NCBI RefSeq assembly: GCF_042477335.2
Contig: NC_091263.1
Coordinates: 72,962,501-73,026,500 of the forward strand
Source of the DNA: Ovis canadensis
Taxonomy: Eukaryota > Chordata > Mammalia > Artiodactyla > Bovidae
Reading direction: 5' to 3'
Length of the DNA: 64,000 nucleotides
Shown: piece after piece, positions 46,719 through 62,184 of the stretch
Layout of the letters: the number at the start of each line of letters is the position of its first letter
Numbering within the stretch: the stretch's first letter is position 1
Translations under genes and position numbers: made by a program
Notes under the pieces: generated by a model
What the model saw: the letters and a program-made list of their open reading frames with translations, nothing else
Databases searched by the model: none
What the model was told of the DNA's origin: nothing

Positions 46719-47074
46719 TGCCTGTCGACCTCTTAAAGGGCATCTGTACAAACTGGCACCAGGGTCTTACCTGCGTGCAGCAGGGGCAAGAAATGAGCAC
46801 GCTGTGGACTGTGGACGAGGGAGTCTGGCGGGGAGGAGGGTCACGCCTGCCGTGGTCTCGGGGCCTTTGCGCTCTCCTGTGCTTTTGCCGGAATGCCCTT
46901 CTTGCAGTTATTCAGGGACCCCGTGGGGGCCCCTCCTGCTCACACATCCCGCCTGAGTGAGGCTCCCTTCAGCATCCAGGTGGAAACCGCAGCCCTTCCC
47001 TCCCCTGGCGTCTGTTTGTCCACAGCCCTGGTCTCACTCATTTGTCTCTTCTTATTCTCCGCCTACCAAAAAGT

Positions 47075-47195
47075 GAGCTCCGGGAAGCGGGGAGCTGATG
47101 TTTAGTTGGTACTTTGCTGTGTTCCCAGTACCTCGGAAGTGCCTGGAACATCGCACAAAACCCAATAAAAATGGATTCGTGCCTGAATGAATGAG
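47075..47195 (+). repeat. MIR-like 3' fragment
   Basis: GAAGTGCCTGGAACATCGCA, then CAATAAAAATGGATTCGTGC and GAATGAATG. Confidence 0.6.
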
Positions 47196-47504
47196 TCCAC
47201 TAGGGACCCCAAGGAGGACCGGCTGTGGGGTCAGCATAAGCTCAGGGAAGGCGGGGGGAGGGGAGCTGGGGGGAGGGAGCACAGCCGGGAAACCCACCTC
47301 TGACTCTTTGCTCTGACTCGGGGCTCTGAGGATGTCTGTCTGTGGTTGGGGGTGGGGCCCTTCACTCAGGGAAGCGGATGGGCAGGTCAGGCATCAGTGA
47401 TGACAATCTAGAAGGACCCCTGTTCTCTTCCTCCCTTTAAAAATCAAAAGTTCTTGTGGTTGGAATCTCACCAAACACCTCAGGGCCACAAGCGCTCATT
47501 TGGG

Positions 47505-47715
47505 CACCTGCTCCTGGTTCCTGAGTTTGAGAGCTTACTGTGTGCGAGGCCCTGTGATAAGGTGTCTATCATCCTATCCAAGCCACCCCAACCCTTTGCA
47601 ACAGGTATCATTTTTCTTCCCATTGTACAGATGCAGAAACAGAGGCCCAGAGACGTTGACTTGTTTGTTCAAGGTCACACAACTGGTGTGTGGCAGCGCC
47701 CTGCTGTCCTAGGCC
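47505..47715 (-). repeat. MIR SINE, nearly full core
   Basis: On + the reversed MIR order is clear: GAGAGCTTACTGTGTGCGAG, CCCATTGTACAGATGCAGAA, ACAGAGGCCCAGAGACGTTG, CAAGGTCACACAACTGGTGT. Confidence 0.85.
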
Positions 47716-47934
47716 TTCACCTTCTCGGCAGAGAACAAGGCCATCTTGCCAGCACCGCCTGTGCCAGGGGCCTGGGGAGGGCCAGCTCCTCCTGCGGGCC
47801 CTGGGGCGAGTGAGCAGGGAGGGTGGGCAGGCCTGCTGACCTCTGGCGAAGATGCACGGAAGGACAGATGGACAGGCTGAAGCAGCTCTCATCCTTTCTG
47901 AGCAGCTGCATCAGTGCATTTACACTGGGGGCAG

Positions 47935-48130
47935 GGCCCTCCCTGGTGGTCCAGTGGCTGAGTGTCTGCCCTCCAATGCAGGCGACGTGGGCATGATTAC
48001 CTGGTTAGAGAAATAAGACGCTACGTGCCACGGGTCAGCTGAGCCTGTGGGCCGCAGCTGGAGAAAAGCCCGCACACCGCAACAAAGGACGGTGCGGCCA
48101 GCATAAAGTAAACAGAAAACTTAAAACAAG
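47935..48130 (+). mobile_element. CHR-type SINE
   Basis: GGCCCTCCCTGGTGGTCCAG head; the body continues to GTGCGGCCAGCATAAAG. Confidence 0.88.
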
Positions 48131-48839
48131 TAAAACAGCAAACAGAAAAACTGGGGGCAGAGGAAGGCTCTTGTGCAGAAAAGCCGTTGAGCCTGAACCT
48201 GCTTCTTTGGCAAACGCGAGGCTGTATCCAAATGACCTGGCTGTTAGGGCTGGTTCCCACGTGGGCGTCCCAGCCTTCCACCCCACGCAGACCCTGTCTT
48301 CTCTACCGAGTGCCCAGCTGTCTCTGAGCCCACAAGGCTGGGGAAGCCGTTGCGGCCCGCGTGGTGTCTTTCCCTCTTTCCCTGCCTTCCTCGCCTGGGT
48401 CCTCCCCAAGCAGCGTGGGCACGGTCTGGTTGTTAGCTCTCTGGCCAGCCTTGTGGAGGCCGCTCGGTCCTTGTCTGAGATACCCTGGAGCCGGCGGCTG
48501 ATGGACAGACCCCGCCCCTCACAGCTGCCCCAGGAATGCGCTCTGATATTTCCTCCCCAAACTGCAGCCACTCAGCCGCTGTTGCACGCTGCCTCTTCAA
48601 GGTCCTGCCTGTGCTAGACCTGTTTCCTTCAAAATGACTACCTTTGGGAACACTGGAGATGCTCCTCCATGTTAACATTTAGGAGCTCATACGTTTGATG
48701 CGTTTGTATCTCCTGAAACAGTAAAGATGAATGTGGGCTAATTAAAAGACGTAGAGACTCAATCTAAAAGAAGCTCATCTGCGCCTCGCTGCTCTGTGGC
48801 GCCGTGTGTTTCTGGGGAAAGCACTCGTGTGTTGCGAGG

Positions 48840-49010
48840 ACTGTCTGATCTGGGCTCACACAGCTATGACCACTGACCCTGCCACTCATGGCTGTGTGGC
48901 TTTGGGGAAACTACTCAACCTCTCTGAGTCTCAGTTTGGCTTTATCCACACATGTCTGCTGGAGGGTTAAGTGATCTGGTGGATCGAAGGATTTAGCTTC
49001 GGGCTCACAG
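48840..49010 (+). repeat. MIR SINE
   Basis: TGCCACTCATGGCTGTGTGG, AAACTACTCAACCTCTCTGA and GTCTCAGTTTGGCTTTATCC follow the MIR order. Confidence 0.82.
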
Positions 49011-49097
49011 GGTAGACAATGCCTTTCATTATCTTCTATGCCCTCCCTATATTGCTCCGCTTCTCCAGAGACCCACGATTAATAGGAGATATATATG

Positions 49098-49312
49098 TGG
49101 CTTCCCAGATGGCACTGGTGCTAAAGAACCCGCCCGCCAAAGCAGGACACGTAGAGACGCGGGCTCGATCCCGGGGTCGGGAGGATCCCCTGGAGGAGGG
49201 CATGGCAACCCACTCCAGTGTTCCTGCCTGGAGAATCCCGTGGACGGAGGAGCCTGGCGGCTACAGTCCACAGGGTCACAAAGAGTTGGACATGACTGAA
49301 GTGACTTAGCGT
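49098..49312 (+). mobile_element. Bov-tA SINE
   Basis: GTGGCTTCCCAGATGGCACT head, GGCTCGATCCCGGGGTCGGG B box region, GACATGACTGAAGTGACTTA tail. Confidence 0.93.
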
Positions 49313-49324
49313 AGACGAGTGGGG

Positions 49325-49520
49325 GCTTTTTGTTCTAGTCAGGCCTCAACTGAGTGGGTGAGAGCCACCCACACTGGGGAGGGTAATTTCCTTTACTGGT
49401 TTACTGGTTTAAGTGCTAATCTCATCCCCAAACGCCCTCAGACACACCCAGAATAATGTCTGACCCTGTAGCTGGGCACCTCATGTCCCAGCCAGACTGA
49501 CACGTGAAATGAGCTGCCGC
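49325..49520 (-). repeat. Old mammalian interspersed repeat, reverse of the 19735 family
   Basis: AGTGCTAATCTCATCCCCAA, CAGACACACCCAGAATAATG and CCAGCCAGACTGACACGTGA match the same family as 19735-20225 in the opposite orientation. Confidence 0.6.
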
Positions 49521-49963
49521 ACGGCCCCAGCACACTTCTGTGTTTTAAAAGAACCGTGTCTGGATATCTCTGTGTTTGCTGCACGCAAGGGGCTCCTGCC
49601 TGTCATCCCCCCTTATCTCCACTCCCTCTGCCCGGCTCGGGCTGCGGGGTGATTAACCGTCGTGTCTGTGCAGAATGGCCCGTCCTCCCTGCGTGGAGGA
49701 GGTGATTCTTCTCTTGCCAGGTCCCGGGGGCAGCAGCTTTCCAGAAGTGCGCAGGATCAGCTCTTCCCTTCGCAGCCCAGGAGGGAGCCAGCCTCCTCTG
49801 CGGGCAGCTCTCAGGGTGACCAGAGCTCTGAGACGCAGACACAGCACTTCTGAGGGACTGAGACGTGATTCGAACGGCAGGGAACATCCACGTTTGGGTT
49901 TGGAGCCCTGTGTCCTGACCCTGGCCCTCAGAGAGGCCCTAAACCAGCCCGCCTTCACTCCGG

Positions 49964-50168
49964 GGGCTGTAGAGGCTCAGACGGTAAAGAACCCGCCCGC
50001 AGTGCGGGAGACCAGCGTTGGACCCCTGGGTGGGGAAGACCCCCTGGAGAAGGCGCTGGCACCCCACTCCAGGATTCTCGCCTGGAGAATCCCATGGACA
50101 GAGGAGCCTGGCGGGCTACAGTCCACGGGGTCACAAAGGGTCACAGCTGACACTGTCACGTCAACACT
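49964..50168 (+). mobile_element. Bov-tA SINE
   Basis: GGGGCTGTAGAGGCTCAGAC head, GTTGGACCCCTGGGTGGGGA, GCCTGGCGGGCTACAGTCCA body. Confidence 0.92.
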
Positions 50169-51084
50169 TCACTCCGAGCACACAGCAACTCTCCAAGTTC
50201 CATCTAACGCTGGCGGGGGAGTGCTGTTGTTTAGAAGTTAGAGTGACGCAGAAGAGGGCGGAATAACACTGTGAACACCTGTATCCCGGGGTCAGAAGCA
50301 GGCGCTGTTAGCAGGCTGTGTGTGTGGCTTTCTCCCCTTAGGAGACGTTGTGGGTGGAGCAGCAGCCCCCTTTGCTGCCGCTCCTAGTCTTCAGCCCCTG
50401 CCCCCAATCTCCACTGTCAATTTGGGCTCCAGGGGTCCCTTCCCTTTGGAATCCCTGAGAATCCCTTGACAAGCACCTTCGAAAGTGCTTTTTCCACTGA
50501 CTCACGCCAGTGACAGGGACACCCGACACCAGGCCCCTGCTGGGCTCTCTGCTCTTAAAGGCACAGCCGGAGCACACGGGCCTGCAAGCATCCTCCAAGG
50601 TAACCAAGAATAACCCTCTGCGGGGGACAGAGACACCCCTCCAGCCTGTCTTACGCCCTCTAGGTGGTTGGGATGAGCCTGCCAGCTTCAGATGTGGGGC
50701 CCTAGAGCCGGGTGAGAGGGGGCGGTGGTGGGGGGTGCGCTTTCCAGCACCCCAGCTCCCTGTGAGGGTAGACCGTGGCTCCCTTGCCCTGAGCCCCCCT
50801 GAGCGGGAGCCCCTGTCTGCTGGCTGGACCCTGCTGCAGTCCTGAGTGGGCGGTGGGCGGCTGCACTGGCTGGTCTGTGTTACCTCCAGGCTGCCCTCGT
50901 ACCCACCCTAAGTGTGAAGAGGAGGGGCTTCTTTAAGAGCTGCTGGGAGCCCAGGCTGGGATTAGACACCATCCCCAGGGCTCTCCACCCCCTGAAGGCC
51001 TGCCCCGGGACCACTCACTGTGTCCAAAATACAGGGGCCCCCGGGTCATAAGGATGATCGGGATGTTTGCGGTGAAATAATACG

Positions 51085-51175
51085 CGTCATTAAAATTAAG
51101 ATCAACCAGTGATCAGACTCTCACCCCTGCAGTGGAAGTGTAGTCTTAACCACGGGGCCACCAGGGAAGCCCCTA
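51085..51175 (-). mobile_element. CHR-type SINE, truncated
   Basis: Only the head half remains on the minus strand (GTAGTCTTAACCACGGGGCC, CCACCAGGGAAGCCCC). Confidence 0.8.
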
Positions 51176-51616
51176 CCTACTGCTTTTTAAGAAGGCAGCG
51201 AAGACATTTAGATGTGCTTTGCGGTGTATTTCTCTTGGACAGGGCGGCTTAGGCTGTCCCTGTACCTAGCAGAGCCCCGCAGCCCTGGAGGCCCTGGATG
51301 AGGGGTGGGGTGCCCCCGGCCAGGCTCCGGGGCCGCAGGCATCTCAGGGGCCACTCGTGGGGGGCCTGGGTCTGGGAGGACTCCAGGCCTCTTGGACTTA
51401 AATGAGGGCAGTCTGCTCTTTTCTGCGTTGACTTCTTTACTGGGAGAGTGAGATTAATTCACTGCCCTGAGGGAGTGCGAAAAGAGCTTGTCATCCCTGT
51501 TCTTGAGGAGCCTGAGATTCGGGGTTGGGGAGGGATTTAGAGCCTGGATTCCTGGCTCCCAGGGGCCACGGAACAGGGCTCCCCACATTGTTTCTCAAAG
51601 TTAGAAGCAGAAGACG

Positions 51617-51790
51617 ATGGGCTGTCTTATTTTTTTACAACAGACTCTTAAAAAGAGCAGTTTCAGGTTGATTAAAAAATTTGAGCCCAAATTACAGCAA
51701 TTTCCTGTATATACCCCCTCCCCCCACAGCATCTGCCACCGTCAACATCCCCCACCAGATGGTGCATTTGTTTCAGTTGGTGAGTCTGCA
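51617..51790 (-). mobile_element. Old L1-type repeat (left part)
   Basis: GCAGTTTCAGGTTGATTAAA, CAATTTCCTGTATATACCCC and CCAGATGGTGCATTTGTTTC are landmarks of a common old L1-derived block. It resumes at 52030-52330 after the GT repeat and SINE; GAAAGTTGCAAAGATAACAC at 52250 is a second such block. Confidence 0.6.
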
Positions 51791-51832
51791 CGTGTGTGTG
51801 TGTGTGTGTGCGCGCTCACGCGCGTGCGTGCT
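51791..51832 (+). repeat. GT/GC microsatellite
   Basis: (TG)n followed by GCGCGCTCACGCGCGTGCGT, alternating purine and pyrimidine. Confidence 0.9.
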
Positions 51833-52028
51833 TGCGGTCCGTCGTGACTGACGCTTTGCGACCCCATGAACTGCAGCCCACCAGGCCCCACTGCCCATGG
51901 GATTTCCCAGGCAAGGTACTGGAGTGGGTAGCCAGGCTCTTCTCCAGGGCATGGTCCCGACCCGGGGACCAAGCCCAGGTCTCCTGCACGGCAGGCAGAT
52001 TCTTTACCCCTAGCGCCGCTTGGGAAGC
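51833..52028 (-). mobile_element. Bov-tA SINE
   Basis: ACCCCATGAACTGCAGCCCA and CTGGAGTGGGTAGCCAGGCT; the minus-strand head is near TACCCCTAGCGCCGCTTGGG. Confidence 0.9.
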
Positions 52029-53835
52029 TGTACCTGCGTGGACACCTCATGACAATCAACGTCTGTGTGCCGTTACACAGCCGGCACTGATTCATTGTGG
52101 CAGCCAAATGTGTCGCGACTGTATCATTGGAGTATCACACAGAGTAGTCTCACTGTCCTAAAACTTCTCTGTGCTCAGCCTATTCATCCCTCACTCCCCT
52201 TGTCACTGAAAAGTTTTTTTTAAAGTTTGGAGCAATTTTAGATTTACAGGAAAGTTGCAAAGATAACACAGAGTTCCTCTGTGCCTTCGCCCAGCTTCCC
52301 CTGCAGTTACCATCCTTCCAGACCAGGATTGCTGAGAACGGGAAACGGTAGCCCTGGAACTTGAGCTGACTAAGCTCTAGCTGGCTCGGGCTGCGTCAGG
52401 GCCTCCACTGAGCTTCCTTCTTTACCCCTGGGTCCCCTGGATCCAAGCTGCGCCCTCCGTCACATTTGTCTCCCGGTCTCTCAGGTCTGAGCTCTCTGTT
52501 TTCTGTTCTTGTTTCCATGTCAGGTTTTTTTTTTTTTTTCTTCAAAGTGAGGTAGGTATAGTTGATTTACAATGTTGTGTTAATTCCCACAGCAGTTTTG
52601 TGAGCCTCTGTGCACATGTGGGGAGGAGGTCTGATGCCCTTTGAAATCACCTTGGAACAACGAAGCTGCCGCAGTTCTGTGGTGTGGGGCGAGGCTGTGC
52701 CCCGGACCATCTCGATCCTCCCTGTCTGGGCTCAATCTTTGTTGTCTCCACTGGTCTCTGAAATGTACTCTTCTCGGGGGACGTCTCTTGCTGCGGGGAC
52801 CACAGGTGCATTTCCCTGGGGGCTTGGACGTTCGTCTCCCTCGGCCTCGGGTGAGGTTCATTCTCAGAGTAGAGGCGTTGCTACACCCTGCTGGGTGCTG
52901 TGTGTTCGCCTGTCTGAGCGTCCTTGCTGAGCTTGGAGAGGCTTGCGTCGACTTGGAGACATCAGTTGGGTATATTTCACACCGTTGCCTTTTAACAGCA
53001 GACTGTACAAGTTTCCTTCTAAGTAAACCAGGACACTGAGGCTCCAGGCAGTGAAAGCCCAGGGCGGGGGTGGCAGCCATGACTCGGGAGTGCCCACTCC
53101 CTGCTGGGCACCACAGTGCTGCACGCAGCCCTGGGGACCACAGGTGCCCTTCCCTGGGGCCTCCCCGCCTGGAGCACATGGAGGGCAGCCCTGACTGCGC
53201 TCTGAAAAGTGGGGATCAGATTAGAACGTTCACCTGCTCAAGATGGCCCAGGGGCTGGTCATTGTCCTCAGAATAAATCTTAGCTCCTTCCTGTGGCCTC
53301 CAATGCCTGCTTGCCCTCCGTACCCCGTGTCCCTGAGCTCAGCACCCCATCTTCCTGACCTCAGCACCTTGACCTCAGCATCGATCTCCTGACCTCCCGA
53401 GTGGCTGTGCTCACCCGGTACTGCAGCGTCCACTCTGCTCCTCCCCACTCTCTGCATCTCGCTCCCCTGGGAACTGCTGCTACACCAGGTCTCAGATGAG
53501 AAACCTCACGCTAACCCTGGGTGCCTGCTCATCACACTGTCCCTTCAGCTGGTTAGTCCAAGGCCCGAGTCTCTGAGGGAAGTCACGGATTCTGCGGACC
53601 CGTCCATCTGAATGTTTACCTGCCCTTCTGCCCACCTTCACGTAACCTTGGCCCTGAGTGTGCTGGGCCGTAGTGCCTGTTGTCTTGGTTCCTGTGGGCG
53701 GGCTCTGGGTTTGCAGAGCTTGTTGGGTAGGGAGGTGACCGTCTGGGAAGCTGCCATATGCGCGACCCAGCCTAGAGATCAGCGGGTACCTGGCCTGTCC
53801 TCCTCCCTGGGGGCTGTAGGCACTTTCCCCACTGA

Positions 53836-54692
<857 letters not shown>

Positions 54693-54870
54693 CTGGCTAG
54701 TGGTAAAGAACCTGCCCTCCACTGCCGGAGGTGTAACAGTTTGATCCCTGTGTCGGGAAGCTCCCCTGGAGAAGGAAATGGCAACCCACTCCAGGATTCT
54801 TGCCTGGAAAATCCCATGGACAGAGGAGCCTGGCGGGCTACAGTCCACAGGGGCACAAAGAGTGCTCAGA
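54693..54870 (+). mobile_element. Bov-tA SINE, plus strand (right arm of inverted pair)
   Basis: Starts within the tRNA-like head (CTAGTGGTAAAGAACCTGCC), runs through GATCCCTGTGTCGGGAAGC to CTACAGTCCACAGGGGCACA. Confidence 0.92.
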
Positions 54871-55331
54871 AAACAATGAATTCTCCGCTGTGCTTTCCCC
54901 CCACCGAAGATGGCATGGAAAGGCTCCCATTTTAGTGTAGGAGTATTTTTACTGGCTGCGTAACGAGCCTTCCCCGCACTGGATATTCAGACTGTTTTCT
55001 GATGCTTGTTTCAGTGTTATGTAAGAAACTCATGTTGCACAAGAAAACAGTTTTGGGTTCTTTCAGGTTATTTCCTGCCAAGGATAGAGTCCCAGCTTTA
55101 CTGGGTCACAGTCTATGTAAATATTTTTGAGACTTTTGATAATGAGGCTGAATGACTTTCTCAGAAAGCTAAGCGTGTTCAAGTAGTTTTATATGATGCC
55201 TGGAGAAGCGTCGGAATGATTCTTTATCCCAAGTTATTTTTTTACCCTAGATTCTCCAGGTAATGCCGTTTATGCATCTTATTGATGGAGCAGATAAAAA
55301 TGTCAGTGTGGAAGTGCAGATGCTCTTTCAT

Positions 55332-55468
55332 AGTCGAGTGAGAAGGGCACGGCGACCCACTCCAGCGTTCTGGCCTGGAGTGTCCCGTGGACAGAGGAGC
55401 CTGGCGGGCCACCGTGCATGGGGCCGCAGAGTCGGACACGGCTGAAGCGACTTGGCACGTCGTTGATG
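55332..55468 (+). mobile_element. Bov-A SINE, 3' part
   Basis: CGGCGACCCACTCCAGCGTT to GACACGGCTGAAGCGACTTG. Confidence 0.92.
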
Positions 55469-55674
55469 GTGTTATGCAGCAGCGGTGTACACATGCTCAG
55501 ATGCACAAGCTCTGGGTGTGGCTCCTGATCTCTGCGCGGGGACAGGTGCTCAGAGCAGTGTCGTCCTTTTGGGTGCTAACTCGTCAAACCAGGGCCCTTG
55601 TTGGGGAGCTCAGAGGTCACAGCCTGAGCAGAACTAGGGAGTCTAGGGACTGGTTGCCACAGCGTTAAGAAGCC

Positions 55675-55955
55675 GTGTGTTTGCTCACTTGCTCTGGGCC
55701 TCGCTGGGCCTCACTGGGCCTTTTCTCCAGCTGTGGCGAGCAGGGCTGCCCTCGAGTTGCTCTGCGCCCGGCTTCCCCAGGCGGTGGCTTCTCCGTCGTG
55801 CAGCTTGGGCTCCAGGGCGCGCGAGCTCAGTCCTTGCGGCTCCTGAGCTTAGTTGCCCCACGGCACGTGGGATTTTCCCGGACCAGGGATCGAGCTTATG
55901 TCTCCTGTGTTGGCAGGCGGGTTTTTGACCGCTTAGCCACCAGGGAAGCCCCTTG
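55675..55955 (-). mobile_element. Long-form CHR SINE
   Basis: Minus-strand copy ending at + CTTAGCCACCAGGGAAGCCC; body includes CAGGGCGCGCGAGCTCAGTC. It ends about 260 bases before NUP210 exon 3. Confidence 0.88.
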
Positions 55956-56080
55956 CCACAGCTTTAAATGCTGGGGCCCAGGGTGGAAGAGTACAAGACG
56001 GACAATTAATGTGCCTGCAAAGCCCTCACTTCCTGGATGTCTGGGCTGACTCTCAGGCCAAGTGAGGCTCCTAAGGGTGA

Positions 56081-57346
<1,266 letters not shown>

Positions 57347-60300
57347 TAAAACTTGCAGTCCAAGTCAAGTCTCTCCTTGCCTTTGAAACCTCCCCTGACC
57401 GCTCTAGCCCCTGCTTCTAGAAGCACTTTCCCAGATCAGGGTTTCTCAGGCTCGTGGGGTTGACATTTGGGGCAGATAATCTTTTGTGGTGGGGGCTGCC
57501 CAGGACACTCACGGCAGGCTGGTCAGCAGCGTCCCTGGTCTCTGCCCTGGATGCCAGGGGCGCCCCTGAGCTGTGTCAACCAAAGCTGTCTCCCAGCCAT
57601 CACCCAGTGTCCTTTGGGGTCAGAGTCCTGTTTTGGAGTGTCTCCACGCCATCTTTCCTCTCTGCGTCATTCATCTGGTGAGCTGCCCGGCTTCTCTGAA
57701 CTGCCCTCTGACCGGCGAGACCGACATAGAGACACTCACCTCGCTGGTGAGCAGATGTGCAGGCCCCGCCCCGCCTGGCGTGCAGTGGGCGCTCAGCCCG
57801 CTAGCTGTCACTGGGTGGGTTCTGCCTCCGGAGTTCTGCCAGGTACTGGGGTGCTGCATCTCAGGCTGGGGCCCACATGTAGGTCAGGCCCCACGTGTAC
57901 CCCAGCAGGCACTGTCTGTAATCACTCTGGGGGCAAAGGGTGAAGGGTCCACAGTTTGGGAAGCAACCCCAGGGGGCTCAGAGGCGAGGCGTGGAGATCA
58001 CAGGTCAGGAGAGTTTCTTAGAAGCTGTGATGCTTGAGCCTCGAGAGGTGTGGGGTCCGCCAGGCGGGGACCCTGTTTCATCCCTGAGACTGAGATTGGA
58101 GAGGCCGCACTGCCGTCTCCTGATGCTGAGTTTTTCCTGGGCTCTGGGGTCTGCGCCAGGGTCTGGGGTCTATTTTTTTGACCTGAGGTGGTCTGCAGGG
58201 TGTCTGTCCCGGGTTCGTTGTTTTCTGATCTCTCCCAGCCTGCATGTGGCTGGTGCCTGGGCAGCGCTGGGTGGCTCTGGTCCCCCAGACGCCCCACCCC
58301 CGTCCTGACACCCAGGCTCTGCTCAGAGCACCTCCCATCTGCTTTCAGAGGCTGAGCCCCCCGGGCCACAGCCCGCACCCCCGCCTCCCCGTGATATCCT
58401 GTCCTCGGGGCTCCCGGCGTGGGGTGAGTCCCTCCCCTCTGAGACCCCCCAGCACTTCCCAGCCTGGCCTTGGGGTGCGGGCGCCTTTCGCTCTGCCTCT
58501 GGACAGGGTCGGGGTCCCACCATTCCCCGTTTGGCGGTGGGCTTTGGTCCAGCAAATGTTCGTTAGTGTTTGCTTATGTTTTCCAGCTGCCCTCCTGAGA
58601 CCAGGGCGGGGGGCGGGGGGTGCCAGCTCCAGAGACTGGGTCCTGGCATCTCTTCGTTACTGTGAGCACTCGGCACCCAGTAGGGCTAACAGACACGTTT
58701 GAAACAGACAAGCGCCCAAGCCTGCAAACTCCTGCTGACCGTGTGGGTCCTACATCCTGTGTTGCGGGGAGGTACCCTCGCTCGCTGTCCGCTCTGAGAA
58801 GTCGCGCTGAGACTGCTTGCTGTCTCCTGTGGCTTCATTCCGTCTCCCAGACGTCAGGGCCAGCTTCACGCAGGGCCTTGTGCGCCACAGGGCCCTGGGC
58901 TTGATTTAACGCTCCACTGCTGCCGTCTTGAAATTTTGATGCGTTTCTTTTCGCACTTGTGTGTGGTGAGTGGGGTCCGCTGGGACTTGGAGCCTCGGGG
59001 ACTTGAGATGCTGCTTCACTGCCCCCTCCCTGCCCCCGGGGTTCCCTGCCTCCTGTGCCCCGTCCCCTGGTGTCCTGGGTCCTGCCTGGCCTGTCCCTCG
59101 TAGTTCTTGTCCCATGACGACAACCGCCTTCCATCCCCCTGGGCTGGGAGTGAGCACGCCAGGGTGTGTCGGGTGGAGCACGGGCAAGGCCTTTCCGGTC
59201 CCAGGACCGTCCGGTCCAGCTGCTGCGTTTTGGCCAGAGTGAGCCTCTCCCCTGGCCTCATCCGGCTTCCGAGCACATCTGGGCACAGCTTTAGAGGTTT
59301 AGCATGGAGGTCGGGGGGCCGGGAAGGGGAGACGGTGACTCCATTTCCCGGGGCCTGCTCAGCTGGGACACAGCCTGTTGGTTCAGCAGCTGGCAGGGGG
59401 GGACCCCACTAGCTGGCATGTCTGTGTGTAACCCGAGTTGCAGGGCAGGCACTCTGGGTGCCTCTGAGGGTCTGTGCTCACATTGGGGTATCTGTGCCCT
59501 TCCAGGGAGCCCCTTCATCCAGCTCTGTGTCTGGGGCTACCTCTGCCTCCTTCCAACCGCCCCAAGTCTGACTTGCCTCCTGACACCTTCCTTCCCTTTG
59601 GGATGAGGGCCCTGAGCGAACCAGGGCTCTGCAAACCAGGCGCTGGTCCTGTGTGTGCACCTCCCCACGTGGGCGAAACTTCCAGAAGCCCACGGATGCT
59701 TTCTGCTCTAGGAATGGTCCCATAGTCATCTCTCCCTTCATGTCTGAACGTGCAGGCGGGAAGGGATTATGATGCTGAAAACAGAGCTCCAAGCGTAGCC
59801 CCTGAAGTGGATGAAGACAGGGATTTCCTGTCACCAAATCCCAGGTTAAGAGACCCTGGGAGGCCTGCCCCAGCCTCCGTCTCCTTGTCCTCAGGAGGCC
59901 ATGGTGACCTGGCTGGCACCCTGCAGGCCCCGCCTGGGGCCCTGTCTCCTCTCGGCCTTCTCCACAGCCCTAGACCTCAGAGGTGGGCTGGGGCAGACTC
60001 TCAGGCCCGTCTGACTCTGAATGCCTTGGTCTTCGCACCATACGCAGAGCTTTTCGAGGCCCCCGAGGCTCTGTTTGGGGGCTGGACGGGTGGGGACTAT
60101 CCGAAGATGATTGAGGTGGAGCGGGAGAGGCAGTAGCCTGTGCTGGGGCGTGTGGCGAGCCGGCGGAGAGGCTGGGCCAGCCGTGGGCCACTAGAGGAAG
60201 AAGGCGCCAGGCCGCCGGATCTGCGGGCTTGTGAACTTGGGCACATACATTGCGCTTCTTCATTTGAAATGATGGGAACCAGTGGAAAGGGGCAAGACCA

Positions 60301-60715
60301 AAATCACCCGGGGAGAAGGCGACCGTAGCTCCGGGCAGGTCAGGCCTCTGAGCCCCAGGTTTCATCTCCCGCCCTGCTTCTGAGTAGCAGCGCTAGGCAT
60401 TGCCCTTACCTTGAGAAGGTGTGTACAGAGGGCTTCAGCCCCTGCCTGGGTCCTGTTCCTCCAGAAATCATCGCCCACTCACGTGCTGGGCTCCGCCCGT
60501 TCTCCCCTCTGGGCCAAGGCATGCCACCGGCAGTCAGGACTTCAGAGCGGAGGCCAGCTGTGCGAGGCCCACCTCCTCCACCGGGACCGGGGGTCTCGGC
60601 ACCTCGGGGAGGAGAGAGGATGGGCACGTGAAACCAGACGGCCGGGGTTCCTCTCCCAGCATGGGGAGGGGCTGGGGGGTTGACTCACAGTCTCAGGAGC
60701 CGCTGTCTAGACTGA

Positions 60716-61108
<393 letters not shown>

Positions 61109-61903
61109 TAAGAGGTGGGAGGGAGGTGGGAGGGGGGTGGGCTGGGGGCTTTCACCCTCATCGTCACTGTTAGCACCCCCGTCAGCGAGGAGCGCAGGAT
61201 GGTTCCCAGGCTGCCGGCCGACGTGCCCCGGGACTGGTCCAAGTGTTCAGCTGGCGCAGCCGTGCGGGGCCTTGTCCCGGGGCCTTGTCCCGGGGTGTGT
61301 TCTGGGGGCCGTTGTCGAGGGCGCTGGGCTGTCCAGCTGCAGCAGAGAAAGCTCATCCTGTTACCTGGAGCTGTCACGGGGTGCCAGAGGGGTGGGGAGG
61401 GGCCCCACGGTGGGTGAGTGGGTAACAGTCCCGGCTAGGAGGTCCCTTCAGCTGTGACAGCTGGTCACAGCTGTCCAGGCACGGGAGGGTGCCTGTCCCA
61501 GCGCCGGGCGGGACAGGAGGCGGGGGGCCAGTTCTGCAGACAGATGGACGCCTTGTGGGAGGACTCGCTCCCCGTCTTGACTTGGGCGGTCCTCCCGACA
61601 GCCGTGTGGCTTATGTTCCCCTGTCCACTCGCCTCGGATTGGTAAGGGGTGGAGCTGGGCTTCAGCTGCTCTGGTCTGTGGGAATCCTCACCGTGCCGCA
61701 TGGGGGCCACTGGCCCCACCCTGGCCGTTCATGCTTACACCAGGGGAGACGGGGGTCGGTCTCCGATGCACGGACCCCATCAGGTGCTCGTTAGCTGTGT
61801 GGCCGGTGTTACCCGCACTGGGCAGGGCGGACAGGGCGTTTCCATCGGCAGAAGGTTCTGCTGGCTGGCACTCGTGCGCTCCCGGAGTCTGGGCTAACAT
61901 CCC

Positions 61904-62128
61904 CTGAGAGGAGGTGGCTCAGCGGTAAAGAACCTGCCTGCCAATGCAGGAGACGCGTAAACGTGGGTTCGATCCCTGGGTCGGGAAGATCCCCTAGAGG
62001 AGGAAATGGCAACCCACTCCAGTATTCTTGCCTGAAGAGTCCCATGGAGAGAGAGGAGCCTGGTGAGCTGCAGTCCATGGGGTCACAAAGAGCTGGACGC
62101 GGCTGAGCGACTAAACAGCAACAAGAGC
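61904..62128 (+). mobile_element. Bov-tA SINE, well preserved
   Basis: GAGGAGGTGGCTCAGCGGTA head, GGTTCGATCCCTGGGTCGGG and a GAGCGACTAAACAGCAACAA tail. Confidence 0.94.
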
Positions 62129-62184
62129 AAAATGCTGCATCGGGTCGAGCTGCACTGAATACAGTTCGCGGGGGAGGAAGACTT